Below, piece after piece: positions 44,443 through 54,538 of a DNA stretch of 64,000 bases; the stretch's first letter is position 1; each line of letters begins with the position of its first letter. Source of the stretch: Heloderma charlesbogerti (Eukaryota; Chordata; Lepidosauria; Squamata; Helodermatidae); assembly GCA_026122225.1 (NCBI GenBank), contig JANEZZ010001477.1, positions 248,001-312,000 of the forward strand. Reading direction: 5' to 3'. The position numbers and the translations under genes are program-made. A model generated the notes under the pieces. That model did not search any database. It had not been told where the DNA came from and was given only the letters and a program-made list of their open reading frames with translations.

Positions 44443-45355
44443 CCACACCCGCCGCCGCATCCACCGCATCTGCTGCATCCGGCCCAGGTAAGTGCCATCC
44501 CGGGGGGTTCCGTGGGGTGGGCGGGGGGCCCATTCCGCCACGGATTCCGGGGGGCCGAATGCCAGTGCATTCGGCCTCCCTGGAATACGTGGGGAATTCT
44601 CCGCCATCTCTACCTGGGGGTTCCATGAACAGGGCTCAAAGGCAATCACTGGCTGGGTTCGGACGATCGCAGCAGAGAAGAAGCCATCTGGCTGCTCCCT
44701 TACTCCCACACATGCTGTGTGCAGGCTCACCATTTGCATTATTCCCCATGCTGCAGTGCTAGTTGGCATGCCATCCAAAACCAGCACACGGCACAGTGGG
44801 GAGAGGGTCATACCCACCCTACAACCCACTACGTGCAGTAGAGGTTGTAGGGTGAAAATGAAGCCCCACCCCACCATGCCACACACCAGGTTCGGATGAC
44901 ACGCCAACCCATGCTGCAGCGTGGGGAATAATACAAATGGCAGCCCTGCGCACACCATGGTTCCATGGTTTTTAAACTTTGTAAACTGTATTTTAATGTG
45001 TTTTAATATTCGCAGACTTCCCAGAGTAGGGATGTACGAAAGTCATCTTTTCGACAGGGTGATTCGCGGTGAGGGGGAGGCGCTCTTCACCTCCCCCTGA
45101 AATCCTAATCCGGCCGGCTCTGCTCCACGGAGTTTCCGCAGAGCTGCCAGCCAGGGCCGCCCGCAGCCGGACATCCGGCCACTGGGCAGCCTGCAGGGGG
45201 GAAAAAAAACAGCGTATGCAAATGGCGGTGGCTATGGCGCCCGCCATTTGTGTTCCCTTTTTTTTCGCTGTTTTATCCTATGTAAATATTTATATAAGCT
45301 ATTACGGTGAAAAAAAGGGGAACGCAAATAGCGTAGTGGGCGCTATTTGCGTTCC
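44443..45355. repeat. Direct duplication, copy 2
   Basis: Matches 38697-39640 in the same orientation. It begins inside the CCGCCGCAT tract, carries the donor GTAAGT at 44488-44493 and the terminus near 44616 (CCATCTCTA), then the spacer with TTCCATGAACAGGGCTCAAA and the left part of the next element. Differences are mainly single-base changes. Confidence 0.88.
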
Positions 45356-45737
45356 TTTTATAAATATTTACGTAGGTTAGAATGGCGAAAAATAGCGAAC
45401 GCAAATGGCGGCCGCCGTAGCCGCTGCCATTTGTGTACACTTTTTTTTTACTTTGCCGTGATAGGCTACATAAATATTTTCGTAGCCTATCACGGTTAAG
45501 TACAGGGACGCAAACGGCAGCGGCTATGGCCACCGCCATTTGTGTCCCTGCTGCCTAGCAGCCGGATGTCCAGCGGCTCTGCAGAATCCCTGCAGAGTGG
45601 AGCCGGCCGGCGAGGATTCCAGGGGGAGGGATGGAGCGCCTCTCCACCATTGACGATTCTGGGGGGAGGGGCGGAGTGTCTCCCCCCCCACCGCGAAGCA
45701 GATCCACGAAACGGTAAGTGACGTTCGTACATCCCTA
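45027..45737. mobile_element. Hairpin-family hAT-like element with swapped right end
   Basis: The left flank and left half are the duplicate of 39303-40177 (TAGGGATGTACGAAAGTC start). The right end is of the other type, GTAAGTGACGTTCGTACATCCCTA (first 15 bases diagnostic), with the donor at 45715-45720. TCCCAGAG before and CCCCAGGG after match at 6 of 8. Hairpins include AACGCAAATAGCGTAG at about 45320-45353 and GTGATAGGCTACATAAAT at about 45457-45493. Confidence 0.82.
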
Positions 45738-45744
45738 CCCCCAG

Positions 45745-46024
45745 GGCTCGGGATGGACAAACCTGTCAATCAAGTTTCTCTCAGTTTCTCATTTTTCCAG
45801 TTTTAAATTCCTTCCATCCCATTTATGCATCAGTTTATATTTAACCCCCCCCAAAAAACTCCAAATGGAAATGCATACGCATTTCTCCTAAAATACGCAC
45901 AATTTTGCCTAACATATCCATTTTTTTGCAAACAATTTCCTCTAATATAATGCATTTTGATTGTTGTTTTCACTGATATATGCGTTTTTGCATGTACTTC
46001 CCCCCGATACACCCAGTTTCATAT
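45745..46024. mobile_element. Old AT-rich hAT-like sequence
   Basis: CTCGGGATGGACAAACC near 45747 may be a decayed terminus. The stretch is rich in words like AAATGCATACGCATTT. It probably continues after 48422, so the element at 46025-48422 would lie within it. Borders are uncertain. Confidence 0.4.
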
Positions 46025-46072
46025 TAGGGATATATGAAAAATTGTGTCAGTTCCTTTTTTATCAGGAGTTAC

Positions 46073-46720
46073 TAGGGAGGGCGGAGAATTCCACCACAGA
46101 TCCCAGTGAGGCTGAATGCCAGCACATTTGCCCCCCCGGAATCCGTGGTGGAGTGAAGCCCAACCGCCCACCCCACAAAACACACGTAAAATGGAGCCTA
46201 CCTGGCTGCATCTGCGTCTGTGGCTTTGGCTCCGCTGGCGGAGGCTCCGGCCACTGCCGGGCTGCTGCGGCCGCAAATGGCAGCCGTCGTAGCAGCCGCC
46301 ATTTGCGTCCCTACGCCGGCCCATGATATATTATGTATATATTTACGTAGCCTATCATGGCTAAACCAGGAACGCAAATTACGTAGGGGATGCCATTTGC
46401 GTCCCTGCTTTAGCCATGAAGGCTATGTAAATATTTACGTAGCCTATCATGGGCTCGCATAGGGACGCAAATGGCGTCCCCTAAGCAGGATGCCATTTGC
46501 ATCCGCAGCAGCCCCGCAGCAGCTGGAGGCCCTGCTGCAGGTTGGCCCAGCTGGCGGCTCTGAGGCCAGGCTGCGGGGCGGAGCTGGCTGGGCAGGATTC
46601 CAGGGGGGAAGAACGGATCGCCTCTCCCCCCCGTCGAGGATTCTGGGGGGAAGAACGGATCGCCTCCCCCCACCTGTGGAACCCGGTGAAGCCAGGTAAG
46701 TGGGGTTGCGTACACCCCTA
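46073..46720. mobile_element. Hairpin-family hAT-like element, nested
   Basis: TAGGGAGGGCGGAGAATTCC at the left, TTGCGTACACCCCTA at the right, with a perfect 8-bp duplication GGAGTTAC (46065-46072 and 46721-46728). The right donor GTAAGT is exact at 46696-46701; the left has decayed (minus-strand GTAGGC). Hairpins at about 46322-46360 and 46415-46452, and GCAAATGGCGTCC type at about 46463-46505. Length 648 bp, similar in plan to 15886-16524 read on the other strand. Confidence 0.9.
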
Positions 46721-46905
46721 GGAGTTACTGAGTTCGCACCTTCCAGACTGAAGATGGGCATTTACACAATGTGAGTACACAAACGTCCATCATTTCTGAG
46801 CTTGGAAGGTGATCAGTGGACCAAGAAAATGCATTTTACAGCATGCATATCTTTGAAAAATACGCATGAAAACGTTTGTGCTTTTGAAAAATGTGTACAA
46901 ATATG

Positions 46906-48204
46906 TAGGGATGTCAGAGAATTTTGCCACGAATGTCGGGGAGGCCGAATGCCAGCGCATTCTGCTCCCCGAAATCGGTGGCGGAACGGTCTGCCCCCCC
47001 GCCCCCCCCAGGACGGGACTTACCTTGGGTGAATCTTCCTGGTGGTGGTGGCTCCGGCGGCGGCTCGGCGGCGGGGTGGCGGCGGCGGCGGCCGGTCTTC
47101 CGACCGGTCTTCCTACCGGCTGCCGCTGCCGCCATTTCCAGTAAAAAAAAACAACATGATATGCTACGTAAAGATTTACGTAGCCTATCACGGCTAGATT
47201 TTTAAATAATACCATGATAGCCTACGTAAATGTTTACGTAACCTATCATGGCGGATTTAAAAAAAAAACAACCCGCGCGTACGCAAATGGCGGCGCCCAT
47301 GGACGCTGCCATTTGCTTTCCTTATTTTGGCACGTCTTAGTCTACGTAAACATTTATGTAGACTACGGGGAAAATAAGGGGAACGCAAATAGCGTAGCAT
47401 CTACGCTATTTGTGTTCCCCTTATTTTCGCCGTAGTCTACGTAAATGTTTATGTAGACTAAGATGTGCTAAAATAAGGAACGCAAATGGCGGCGTCCATG
47501 GCCGCCACCATTTGCGTACGCACTTTTTTTTTTAAACTCAGCCGTGATAGGCTATGTAAACATTTATGTAGCCTATCACGGCTGACTGCAGGGACGCGAA
47601 CGGCGACGGCTATGGCCGCCGCCATTTGCGGGCCCGGCCGGCCAGGATTTGGGGATGGAGGTACGGAGCGCCTCCCCCCCGGCCAGAATGTCGGTGGGGA
47701 GGGACGGAGCGCCTCCCCCCTACCGCGAATCAAATTTCGTTAAAGGTAAGTGACTTTCGTACATCCCTACATTTACGTAGACTAAGACGGCAAAAATAAG
47801 GGGAACGCAAATAGCGTAGACGATACGCTATTTGCGTTCCTTTTATTTTCGCCGTCTTAGTCTACGTAAATATTTACGTAGACTAAGACGTGTCAAAATA
47901 AGGAACGCAAATGGCGGCGCCCATGGGCGCCGCCATTTGCATACATGCAGGGTTTTTTTTCCTTTTAAATCAGCTGTGATAGGCTACGTAAACATTTACG
48001 TAGCCTATCACGGCTGACTGCAGGGACGCAAACGGCGGCGGCTACGGCCGCCGCCATTTGCGGAGCCGGCCGGCCAGGATTCGGGGGGGGGGAGGGACGG
48101 AGCGCTTCCCTCCCTGGCCAGAATTTCAAGGGGAGGGACGGAGCACCTCACCCCCACTACGAATGTCACCCTTCGAAAAGGTAAGTGACTTTCGTACATC
48201 CCTA
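46906..48204. mobile_element. Hairpin-family element with internal duplication
   Basis: TAGGGATGTCAGAGAATTTT at the left, CTTTCGTACATCCCTA at the right, with a perfect 8-bp duplication CAAATATG (46898-46905 and 48205-48212). A second complete right end, also GTAAGTGACTTTCGTACATC and CCTA, lies inside at 47746-47769. The unit 47347-47769 is repeated in tandem as 47770-48204. Donors: ACTTAC at 47018-47023 (minus strand), GTAAGT at 47746-47751 and 48181-48186. Length 1,299 bp, longer than its relatives because of the duplication. Confidence 0.9.
47024..47135 (-). other. ATG-to-donor mini-exon (hairpin family)
   Basis: The minus-strand ATG at 47135 opens MAAAAAGRKTGRKTGRRRRH, stop-free to CAAG|GTAAGT. 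The GGTCTTCCGACC motif is duplicated here, giving RKTG twice. Confidence 0.4.
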
Positions 48205-48430
48205 CAAATATGCTTTAATCAATGGAGAAGAATGTGCACATTTCAAAGATATGCACAATTGATGCAAACATTTGGAAAAATGCTCACAAAAATATGCATG
48301 GATTGTCATGCAAAAAAAGGAAAAAAACCAAGCTCGCAGTCCAGACTTGAGTCAGAACAATTTTTGAGATGGAATTTGGAGAACTTTGGTGAGCTCAAGT
48401 TTTCCTGATTTGCACATCCCTCTTTCAGAT

Positions 48431-48714
48431 GCATTTTTTGATTGGGGAACTTCATTGTAACATCTGGAAATGTCTGAATGTTGGCAGATAATTGCATTTT
48501 GGTTCACGGATTGGTTTAGGAGGTGTGAATTAAGTAGGTTTGCATTAAAATGTGAACTGAATGCATTTCTCCCACTTCTGTGCCCCAGTGCCATCTGTTT
48601 GGCTATTGAGAGACGTAGGATGCTGGATTAGACAGACCTTTTGTCCTTTTCAGCAGGGTTCTTCTTGGATGCTCGGGGACACTGGTGCATGAGGGAGAAA
48701 AGGAAAACCACTAA
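48431..48714. other. Old AT-rich repeat, then CR1-like tail
   Basis: 48431-48590 is AT-rich and probably belongs to the outer hAT-like sequence. 48605-48672 (GATGCTGGATTAGACAGACC; CAGCAGGGTTCTTCTTGG) is a CR1-like 3' tail on the plus strand. Confidence 0.45.
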
Positions 48715-48874
48715 GAGCACAATCCTATACTTGTCTACTCAGAAGTAAGTTCCATTAAGTTCACTTCGTCCCAGATAAATGGGTATATGGTTGCAGCTTA
48801 CTCATTTACCTGGAGTAAGTCCCATTGAAATCAATGGGACTTACTTCTGACTAGACATGTATAGGATTGCACTG
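48715..48874. mobile_element. TAA-flanked MITE (PIF/Harbinger-like)
   Basis: GAGCACAATCCTATAC at the left and TATAGGATTGCACTG at the right, with TAA on both sides (48712-48714 and 48875-48877). Inner inverted words GAAGTAAGTTCCATTAA and ATGGGACTTACTTCTG form a long hairpin. Length 160 bp. It is the model for the many fragments in this window. Confidence 0.8.
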
Positions 48875-49499
48875 TAAATTGCTGTGGTAATTCCAGGCAT
48901 GCCCCTGAAGTGGGTGCTTATGATGTTTCCAATAATGTGGATTTTCGGGGGAAATTGAATGGGAAACATTATTTTCAGTGACCTAGATCTATTGAGATCT
49001 GATTTAGCATGTTTGCTAGGGATGTACAAAAGGATGTACCTTTCGCGGATTATGTTGATGGTGAGGGGGAGGCATTCTGTCCCTCACCCCGGAATCCTCG
49101 CTGGGGGGGGGAGGCGATCCGTTCCTCCCCCCCAGAATCCTCCGCGGCCGGCTGTGCTCCGCGGCAGCTCCGCAGAGCAGCCGGCCAGGCCCAGCCAGGC
49201 CAGAGCCGCCCGCAGCCGGATTTACGGCCGCAGAGGGCTCTGGGAAAAAACCCCCCACAAAAACTGTGTACGCAAATGGCGGCGGCTATGGCCGCCGCCA
49301 TTTGCGTTCCTTAGTTTGCGCCATCTTAATCTAAGTAAATATTTACGTACACTAAGACGGCGAAAATAGTGTAGCGGACGCTATTTGTGTTCCCCTTAGT
49401 TTCGCCGTCTTAGTCTACATAAATATTTACGTAGACTAAGACGGCCCAAACTAAGGAACGCAAATGGCGGCGGCTGTAGCCACCGCCATTTGCGTATGC

Positions 49500-49577
49500 C
49501 TTTTTTTTTTTACCCAGACATTTTAGGCTACATAAGTTTTACGTAGCCTAAAATGTCTGGGTAAAAAAAAAAAAAAA
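49500..49577. repeat. Near-perfect palindrome with poly-T/poly-A ends
   Basis: Poly-T followed by ACCCAGACATTTTAGGCTAC pairs with GTAGCCTAAAATGTCTGGGT followed by poly-A. It differs in stem sequence from the GTGATAGG stems, but both strands changed together. Confidence 0.9.
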
Positions 49578-49721
49578 AGGCATATGCAAATGGCGGTGGC
49601 CGTAGCTGCCACCATTTGCGTATGCCTTTTTTTTTTTTTTTTACCCAGACGTTTTAGGCTTTGTAAAAACTTATGTAGCCTATCATGTCTCTGTAAAAAC
49701 AAAACAAAACAAAAACTGCAA

Positions 49722-49820
49722 ATGGCGGAGACGGCAGCCCGTTGGAAGACTAGCTGCCGCTGCCGAAGCCGCTGCTGGAGCCGCCGCCGGAGCCGCCGCC
49801 GCCTGGAAGATCCGCCCCAG
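49722..49820 (+). other. ATG-to-donor mini-exon, 33 codons
   Basis: ATG at 49722 (GCAAATGG) opens MAETAARWKTSCRCRSRCWS, stop-free to CCCCAG|GTAAGT in phase 0, ending PPQ. The minus-strand frame at 62282-62377 starts MVAVAASRKTSRRSC and also ends PPQ in phase 0. This is the best-matched pair in the family. Confidence 0.45.
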
Positions 49821-49954
49821 GTAAGTCTCGTCCCGGGGGGGATCTGCGGGGGGGCGGGGGGGTGGGCAGGCCGTTCCACCACAGATTTCGGGGGGCCAAA
49901 TGCACTGGCATTCGGCTTCACTGTGATCCATGGCGGAATTCTCTGCCATTCCTA

Positions 49955-50289
49955 TGTTTGACTCATATTTGGTAAGCAAAACTAAAAAAGGAAAAGAAAA
50001 TGGAGTGCCCCAACTTAATTTTATACACTAAAAATGTAGTGAACGTTTTTTCCAGTAGCCAAACATTGTTGACACTGAAATATTTGACCGGGGGGGGGGG
50101 GATCAACAAAGTGCAATTCATGTGGTTTGAATGTTACATTCAAATTAAACATGGAAATTACATTTATTGGAAAATTTGTAAATACTTTAAAAATATAACT
50201 ACTCAATATTTTAAGAAAGAACAACTTTATTACATGGTTTAAATTTTATGGAGGAGGGAGAAATGAAAGGATTGAAAATTGTTACTATG
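49955..50289. other. Unassigned AT-rich sequence
   Basis: No gene or repeat recognised. Confidence 0.4.
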
Positions 50290-50674
50290 TGGATGGAACA
50301 ATCCTATGTCCCCTATGTCCTGGGGGGACATAGGATTGTTTGGTTTCTGGGCTCCAAGGCCCCCTCCCCCTCATAGCCAGCACAGCTCTGTCTACATCTC
50401 CGCGCTCAGAAACAGAGTGCGGAGATGGGAAAAGGGAAAAGGGGCGTTCCCAGGGGCAGGGAGGGGAGGAGACTGTGGTGGCAGCCATATGACGATTCTT
50501 ATGGCTGACCCAGCCTCCTTCCCTCCCCTTCTGAAGCGCTGCTGCTAGAAAGGCAAAATCACCCATCTAGCAGAAAGGCAGGGTGGCTGGAGAGCAGAGG
50601 TGAAGACCGCCTCCACGCTCCAGCCGCCCTGCATTGAATACTCAGCACAGCTTATGATGTTTCACTATTGTCAT

Positions 50675-51604
50675 TAGGGTTGGAAGAGAATTTCTCCCCG
50701 AAACTTAGGGGGGCCGAGCGCCAACGTGTTCGGCCCCCCGAACAAGTTTTGGGGAGAAATCCTCCGAACCCCCCCGCACCCCGCACCCCCCCGGGACGGG
50801 ACTTACCTTCGCCGAATGTCCCTCCCGGCGGCGGGTCCGGCCGGCCGTTCGGCGGGTGTTCGAGCGGGGCGGGAGCAGCAGCCGGTCTTTTGACCGGCTG
50901 CCGCCGCCGCCATTGCAATAAAAAAAAAAAAAAGCCCCCTGATAGGCTACGTGACGATTCACGTAGCCTATCACGGCTAGATTTGCAAAGTCAGCCGTGA
51001 TAGGCTACGTCAATCGTCACGTAGCCTACCATGGGTGACTTAAAAAAAAAGAAAAAAAAGTGTGTACGGATAATGGCGGCCCCCATAGGGAGCCGCCATT
51101 CCCGTTCCTTATTTGGTCGCTGTAGTCTACGTAAAGATTTACGTAGACTATGGCGAAAATAAGGGCAACGCTATTTGCGTTGCCCTTATTTTCGCCGTAG
51201 TCTACGTAAAGATTTACGTAGACTACAGCGACTAAATAAGGAACGCGAATGGCAGCTCCCTATGGGGGCCGCCATTAGCGTACGCGCTTTTTTTTTTTTA
51301 AAGTCACCCGTGATAGGCTATGTGACTATTGACGTAGCCTATCACGCTGACTTTGCAGATCTAGCCATGATAGGCTACGTGAATCGTCACGTAGCCTATC
51401 AGGGGGCGTTTTTTTTTAAAAAAAAAAAAACTTTCGCGTTCGCGGCCAGGCGAGGCGGGAAGCCTCCTCCCTGGCCTGAATTTCGGCTGGGGCGAGGCGG
51501 GAAGCCTCCCCCCCGGCCGGAACTTCACGGGGGGAGCAGCGAAGCGCCTCCCCCCCACCGCGAATGTCCTTCGAGAACAGGTAAGGGACTTTCGTCCACC
51601 CCTA
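50675..51604. mobile_element. Hairpin-family hAT-like element
   Basis: TAGGGTTGGAAGAGAATTTC at the left, CTTTCGTCCACCCCTA at the right, with a perfect 8-bp duplication ATTGTCAT (50667-50674 and 51605-51612). It is the near mirror image of 43479-44416. GGCTACGTGACGATTCACGT hairpins occur at about 50939-50973 and 50997-51031, and again at about 51308-51345 and 51367-51401. The left donor is ACTTAC at 50801-50806 (minus-strand GTAAGT); the right is GTAAGG at 51581-51586. Length 930 bp. Confidence 0.92.
50807..50913 (-). other. ATG-to-donor mini-exon (hairpin family)
   Basis: The minus-strand ATG at 50913 opens MAAAAAGQKTGCCSRPARTP, stop-free to GAAG|GTAAGT. It matches 44172-44278 codon for codon over much of its length. 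Confidence 0.4.
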
Positions 51605-51624
51605 ATTGTCATAGGATTGAGCCC

Positions 51625-51949
51625 TAATTTTAGGACACCCAAAGAGTAATATAAATATAGTTACCTGAAAAAAGTTAATAACTGCTTTGAAACTGCTCAA
51701 TTTCACCAGTATAGTATCATTGTGATATTACTTGATTTTATGAAACAAGGCATGGTTAGAAATGGACTCTTTACCTCACAGCTGGAATTTCTCCCCTGAA
51801 TCAGCTTAGAGTTCTCACACTGGGCAGAGGGGTTTAACACTTTCCCCCCACACTATATGATACCTGCATTTTTTCCACCTAAGGCACAAAATGGGCCAAT
51901 TTAAATGATGGAAATGGAACTAGCCAACGAGGACTCCCTGATCTGCAGG
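51625..51949. other. Unassigned sequence
   Basis: No feature recognised. Confidence 0.4.
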
Positions 51950-52308
51950 AGATGCCCTGTGTGTGGTCCCCCTACCCATATGAGGTGAGGAGGGTGAGGA
52001 CTCAGGAGAGGGCTTTCTCAGTGACAGGACCCATTTGTGGAATTCCCTCTCAGGAGAGGTGCAGTTAGCCCCCACTGTGACTATTTTACATGGAAATTCA
52101 CTCCAAGACCTTTTTTTTACATAAGCATTTGGCTCCTGATGTCTTGACTTTGGTGTTTTAGGATTAGATTCTTATTGTTGTATTTGAATGGTTTTACTGT
52201 GAAAGCATGATTTTATGCCTGTTTTATTGGTATGTGTTTTATTAATATTGTAAGCACTTTTTGGAGGAAGGGTGATATTTACACATCTTAAATAAACAAA
52301 CGAACTAA
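51950..52308 (+). mobile_element. L2-group LINE 3' end
   Basis: GAGAGGGCTTTCTCAGTGAC and TGTGGAATTCCCTCTCAGG encode the RAFSV...LWN-type end of L2 ORF2, now mutated. The 3' UTR follows (TATTAATATTGTAAGCACTT) and ends in TCTTAAATAAACAAAC. Only the last part of the element is present. Confidence 0.7.
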
Positions 52309-52745
52309 CAGAGCAATCCCATGGTTCCTGGGAGAGTGCCCCAAGGCCAGAGGGTATTTCAGATTTGCCACTCCTGAGGCTGTAGACACTCCTACAACCT
52401 CGGGAGGGGGGAACCAGCATCAGATCCCTCCCTCACCCCTCACCCACCACTGACCCGTCATAGCCATCGTGGAAACAACTGCACTCAGATGACCTTGTAG
52501 AGGCCAAAAAGGGGGTGTTCCAGGGGTGGGGAAAGGAGGAGAGAGGAGAGGCCGGGACCTACAGAATCCTATGGCCTGTCCTTCACCTGCCCCCTCCCAC
52601 CTACAGTAGATGGGCTAGACAACCTGAGAAGCCCATCTAGCTGGGCTTGTGGGGGGGGGGGTTGAGAAGGAACAGGAGGGAAAATTGTCTCCATCCTCCT
52701 CCTGCCCTGCTGGCAACAGGCAGCAATCCCATAGGATTGTGGGCG
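52309..52745. repeat. GC-rich element with AATCCCAT ends
   Basis: It starts AACAGAGCAATCCCATGG and ends GGCAGCAATCCCATAGGATTG. The interior resembles 50340-50640 (GGGGCAGG/GGAGGAG tracts). It is probably a relative of the TAA-type elements, with decayed ends. Confidence 0.45.
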
Positions 52746-52919
52746 TCGTTTGATACTGAGCTAACTAAAAAAGTGTTCAGCTCAATCCTGACCATTTATA
52801 GACACACACACACACCCGGGACGCCTGTCTGCCTAGTTGTAAAGAAGAGGTGCAGGGATAGCAGTTACTTGATTAGAGTCCAGGCTGAAATGTGTTTGGC
52901 CTATTTATTTATTTATTTA
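52746..52919. repeat. Short unassigned stretch ending in (ATTT)n
   Basis: A CA run at about 52801-52815 and an ATTT run from about 52902. Confidence 0.6.
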
Positions 52920-53172
52920 TTTATTACATACATTTATTTATTTATTACATTTATATCCCACCTTTTGACCTCTTTGAGGAACCCAAGGTGGCATACATAA
53001 TCCTCCTCCTCTCCATTTTAGCCTCACAACAACAACCTTGTGAGGTGGGTTGGGCTGAGAGTCTGTTACTGGCCCAAAGTCACCCAATGAGCTTCCATGG
53101 CCGAGTGGGGACTAGAACCCAGATCTCCCGGCTCCCAGTCCACCACTCTTGCCACTACACCACACTGGATCT
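52920..53172 (-). mobile_element. tRNA-derived SINE with L2-like tail
   Basis: CATTTATATCCCACCTTTTG on the left is the inverted tail. CCTCACAACAACAACCTTGT and GCCCAAAGTCACCCAATGAG form the body. CACTCTTGCCACTACACCAC at the right is the inverted tRNA-like head. Same family as 5040-5296. Confidence 0.85.
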
Positions 53173-54176
53173 CTGAGGCCTGACCTCATTTGTGCATTCT
53201 AACATTCACCCCATGAGGGTGACCATCATGAAGGGCTGCTCGCAGAAGTTTCACCATACAGAAGACGTTGTATGTAACCAGCCTGGTTAGTCTTTGGAAC
53301 ACAGTCTTTGTCTTAATCCAAAGTGCTGATTCCTTTGTTTCTGTCCTTCATTAGAATGCACTTGTGAAAAGGTCGTTTCTCTGTCATTTCCTGTCTTACA
53401 CCATGGATCAGACAAGGTCACTTCCTCAGCCAGTCACCGATTAGACTTTATTTCTTCAACACATGGGAAATTATTACCTAAATGGTCAATCATTAGTGGA
53501 GATCACTAACTGGCATGTATATTTTAAACTGGTTCCATTTTAAAAATAAAAAATATGACAAGACACACTTCTGGCAAGGCAAAACCCCAATGAAAGGGGG
53601 GAAAGATTGGACTAAAAGCAATCCTTATTTGTTAATGGTGCCAGTGAATCTGATCTTATGTTATCCACAGGGAACTACGTAAATGTAACTCTGTATAGGT
53701 TGGTAATATCCCCACCCCTTGAGAACATTCCTTTTGCACAGTGCCGGTGGGGCAAACGTTTTTTATCTCTGTCAAGTCCTGTATGATAGAATGAATGATC
53801 TGCATTCTAATAAAACACTGACTAAGGCAGATGTTCCATCATGGCTTGCAGATGCTGTCCGAGGTGCAGTGTCTGTGTGGCCTTCTTTGGCCTGCCCCAC
53901 TGTCCCTGCTTCCTGAAGCGTCCTCCTTGGCCTTTGGTCTCTGCTGCTCTACTTGAGAGTGCAGAAGAGCCGAAAACACTAGTTCTGTGGAAGATAGAGT
54001 CCTGTGCATTGTGGGTAACAAATCCCAGTTTATGGAAGGATCTCACAGCCACCCCATTACTCCTCAGTGTAAAAAACATGGCTATAAGTTCCTCATAATT
54101 TTTGTTCAAGGTACATAAGCTCCTATTCCTTGATCTGTTTAACACTACAGGTACACTATAATCTTGAAGGGTGGCC
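53173..54176. other. Unassigned, mostly non-repetitive sequence
   Basis: No repeat signature that I recognise. Short frames on both strands carry no motif. Confidence 0.4.
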
Positions 54177-54178
54177 TA

Positions 54179-54536
54179 GGGTGGCCAGGTGTCCTAGTTT
54201 ACAGAGGACACGCCTTTGATTGAAGACACCCTCTATTTGAAGAACTACTCAGTCCAAGGCCAGTTTAAAAATACATACATACATACATACATACATACAG
54301 AAGAAGGGAGAGCAGCAGGGGCTTTGAAGTTGCCCATCAACAGGCAGCACCTGCAGAGCATGTTAATCTTGGCACACACTATGGCGAGATGTATTGTGTT
54401 TCTATTTAAATTATAGTACTTCTTTCTCAATGTGCATATATACATATAAACCAGCATATTCACATTTTATGCAGATCAATATACTCTTTTTTAGTGATGC
54501 ATTTCCTCTTTTTTGGTGATGCATAAGTAGCCACCC
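54179..54536. mobile_element. TA-flanked MITE with (ACAT)n expansion
   Basis: GGGTGGCCAGGTGTCCTAG at the left and AAGTAGCCACCC at the right, each flanked by TA (54177-54178 and 54537-54538). An ACAT tetranucleotide run lies at about 54271-54298. The rest follows the copy at 7753-8110. Confidence 0.8.
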
Positions 54537-54538
54537 TA

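Larger units (their letters stand above)
46025..48422. mobile_element. Old hAT-like element hosting two younger ones
   Basis: The left end TAGGGATATATGAAAAATTG and right end GATTTGCACATCCCTC are flanked by TTTCATAT (46017-46024) and TTTCAGAT (48423-48430), 7 of 8 matching. Its own sequence is only 46025-46072, 46729-46905 and 48213-48422 and is AT-rich. The rest is two nested hairpin-family elements. Confidence 0.7.
49017..49954. mobile_element. Hairpin-family hAT-like element
   Basis: TAGGGATGTACAAAAGGATG at the left, GAATTCTCTGCCATTCCTA at the right. ATGTTTGC (49009-49016) and ATGTTTGA at the right edge match at 7 of 8 if one base was lost. Hairpins of four kinds follow one another, including a T/A-bordered one at 49500-49577 (ACCCAGACATTTTAGGC type). 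The right donor GTAAGT is exact at 49821-49826; the left has decayed. Length 938 bp. Confidence 0.87.
50290..51624. mobile_element. Probable TAA-type element hosting a hAT-like element
   Basis: GGAACAATCCTATGTCCCC at the left and CATAGGATTGAGCCC at the right, followed by TAA, resemble the PIF/Harbinger-like termini. The GC-rich interior at 50340-50640 is like that at 52310-52745. A hairpin-family element sits 20 bp inside the right end. The left target site is not clear. Confidence 0.5.

Noticed and set aside
47640..48190. CpG island and promoter because of GC-rich blocks.
   Set aside because: The GC comes from repeated transposon modules also seen in the other family copies, with no gene nearby.
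38300..51604. Regularly spaced palindromes reminiscent of a CRISPR array.
   Set aside because: Spacing is irregular, repeats vary, there is no leader or cas gene, and the DNA is vertebrate. They are transposon modules with target duplications.
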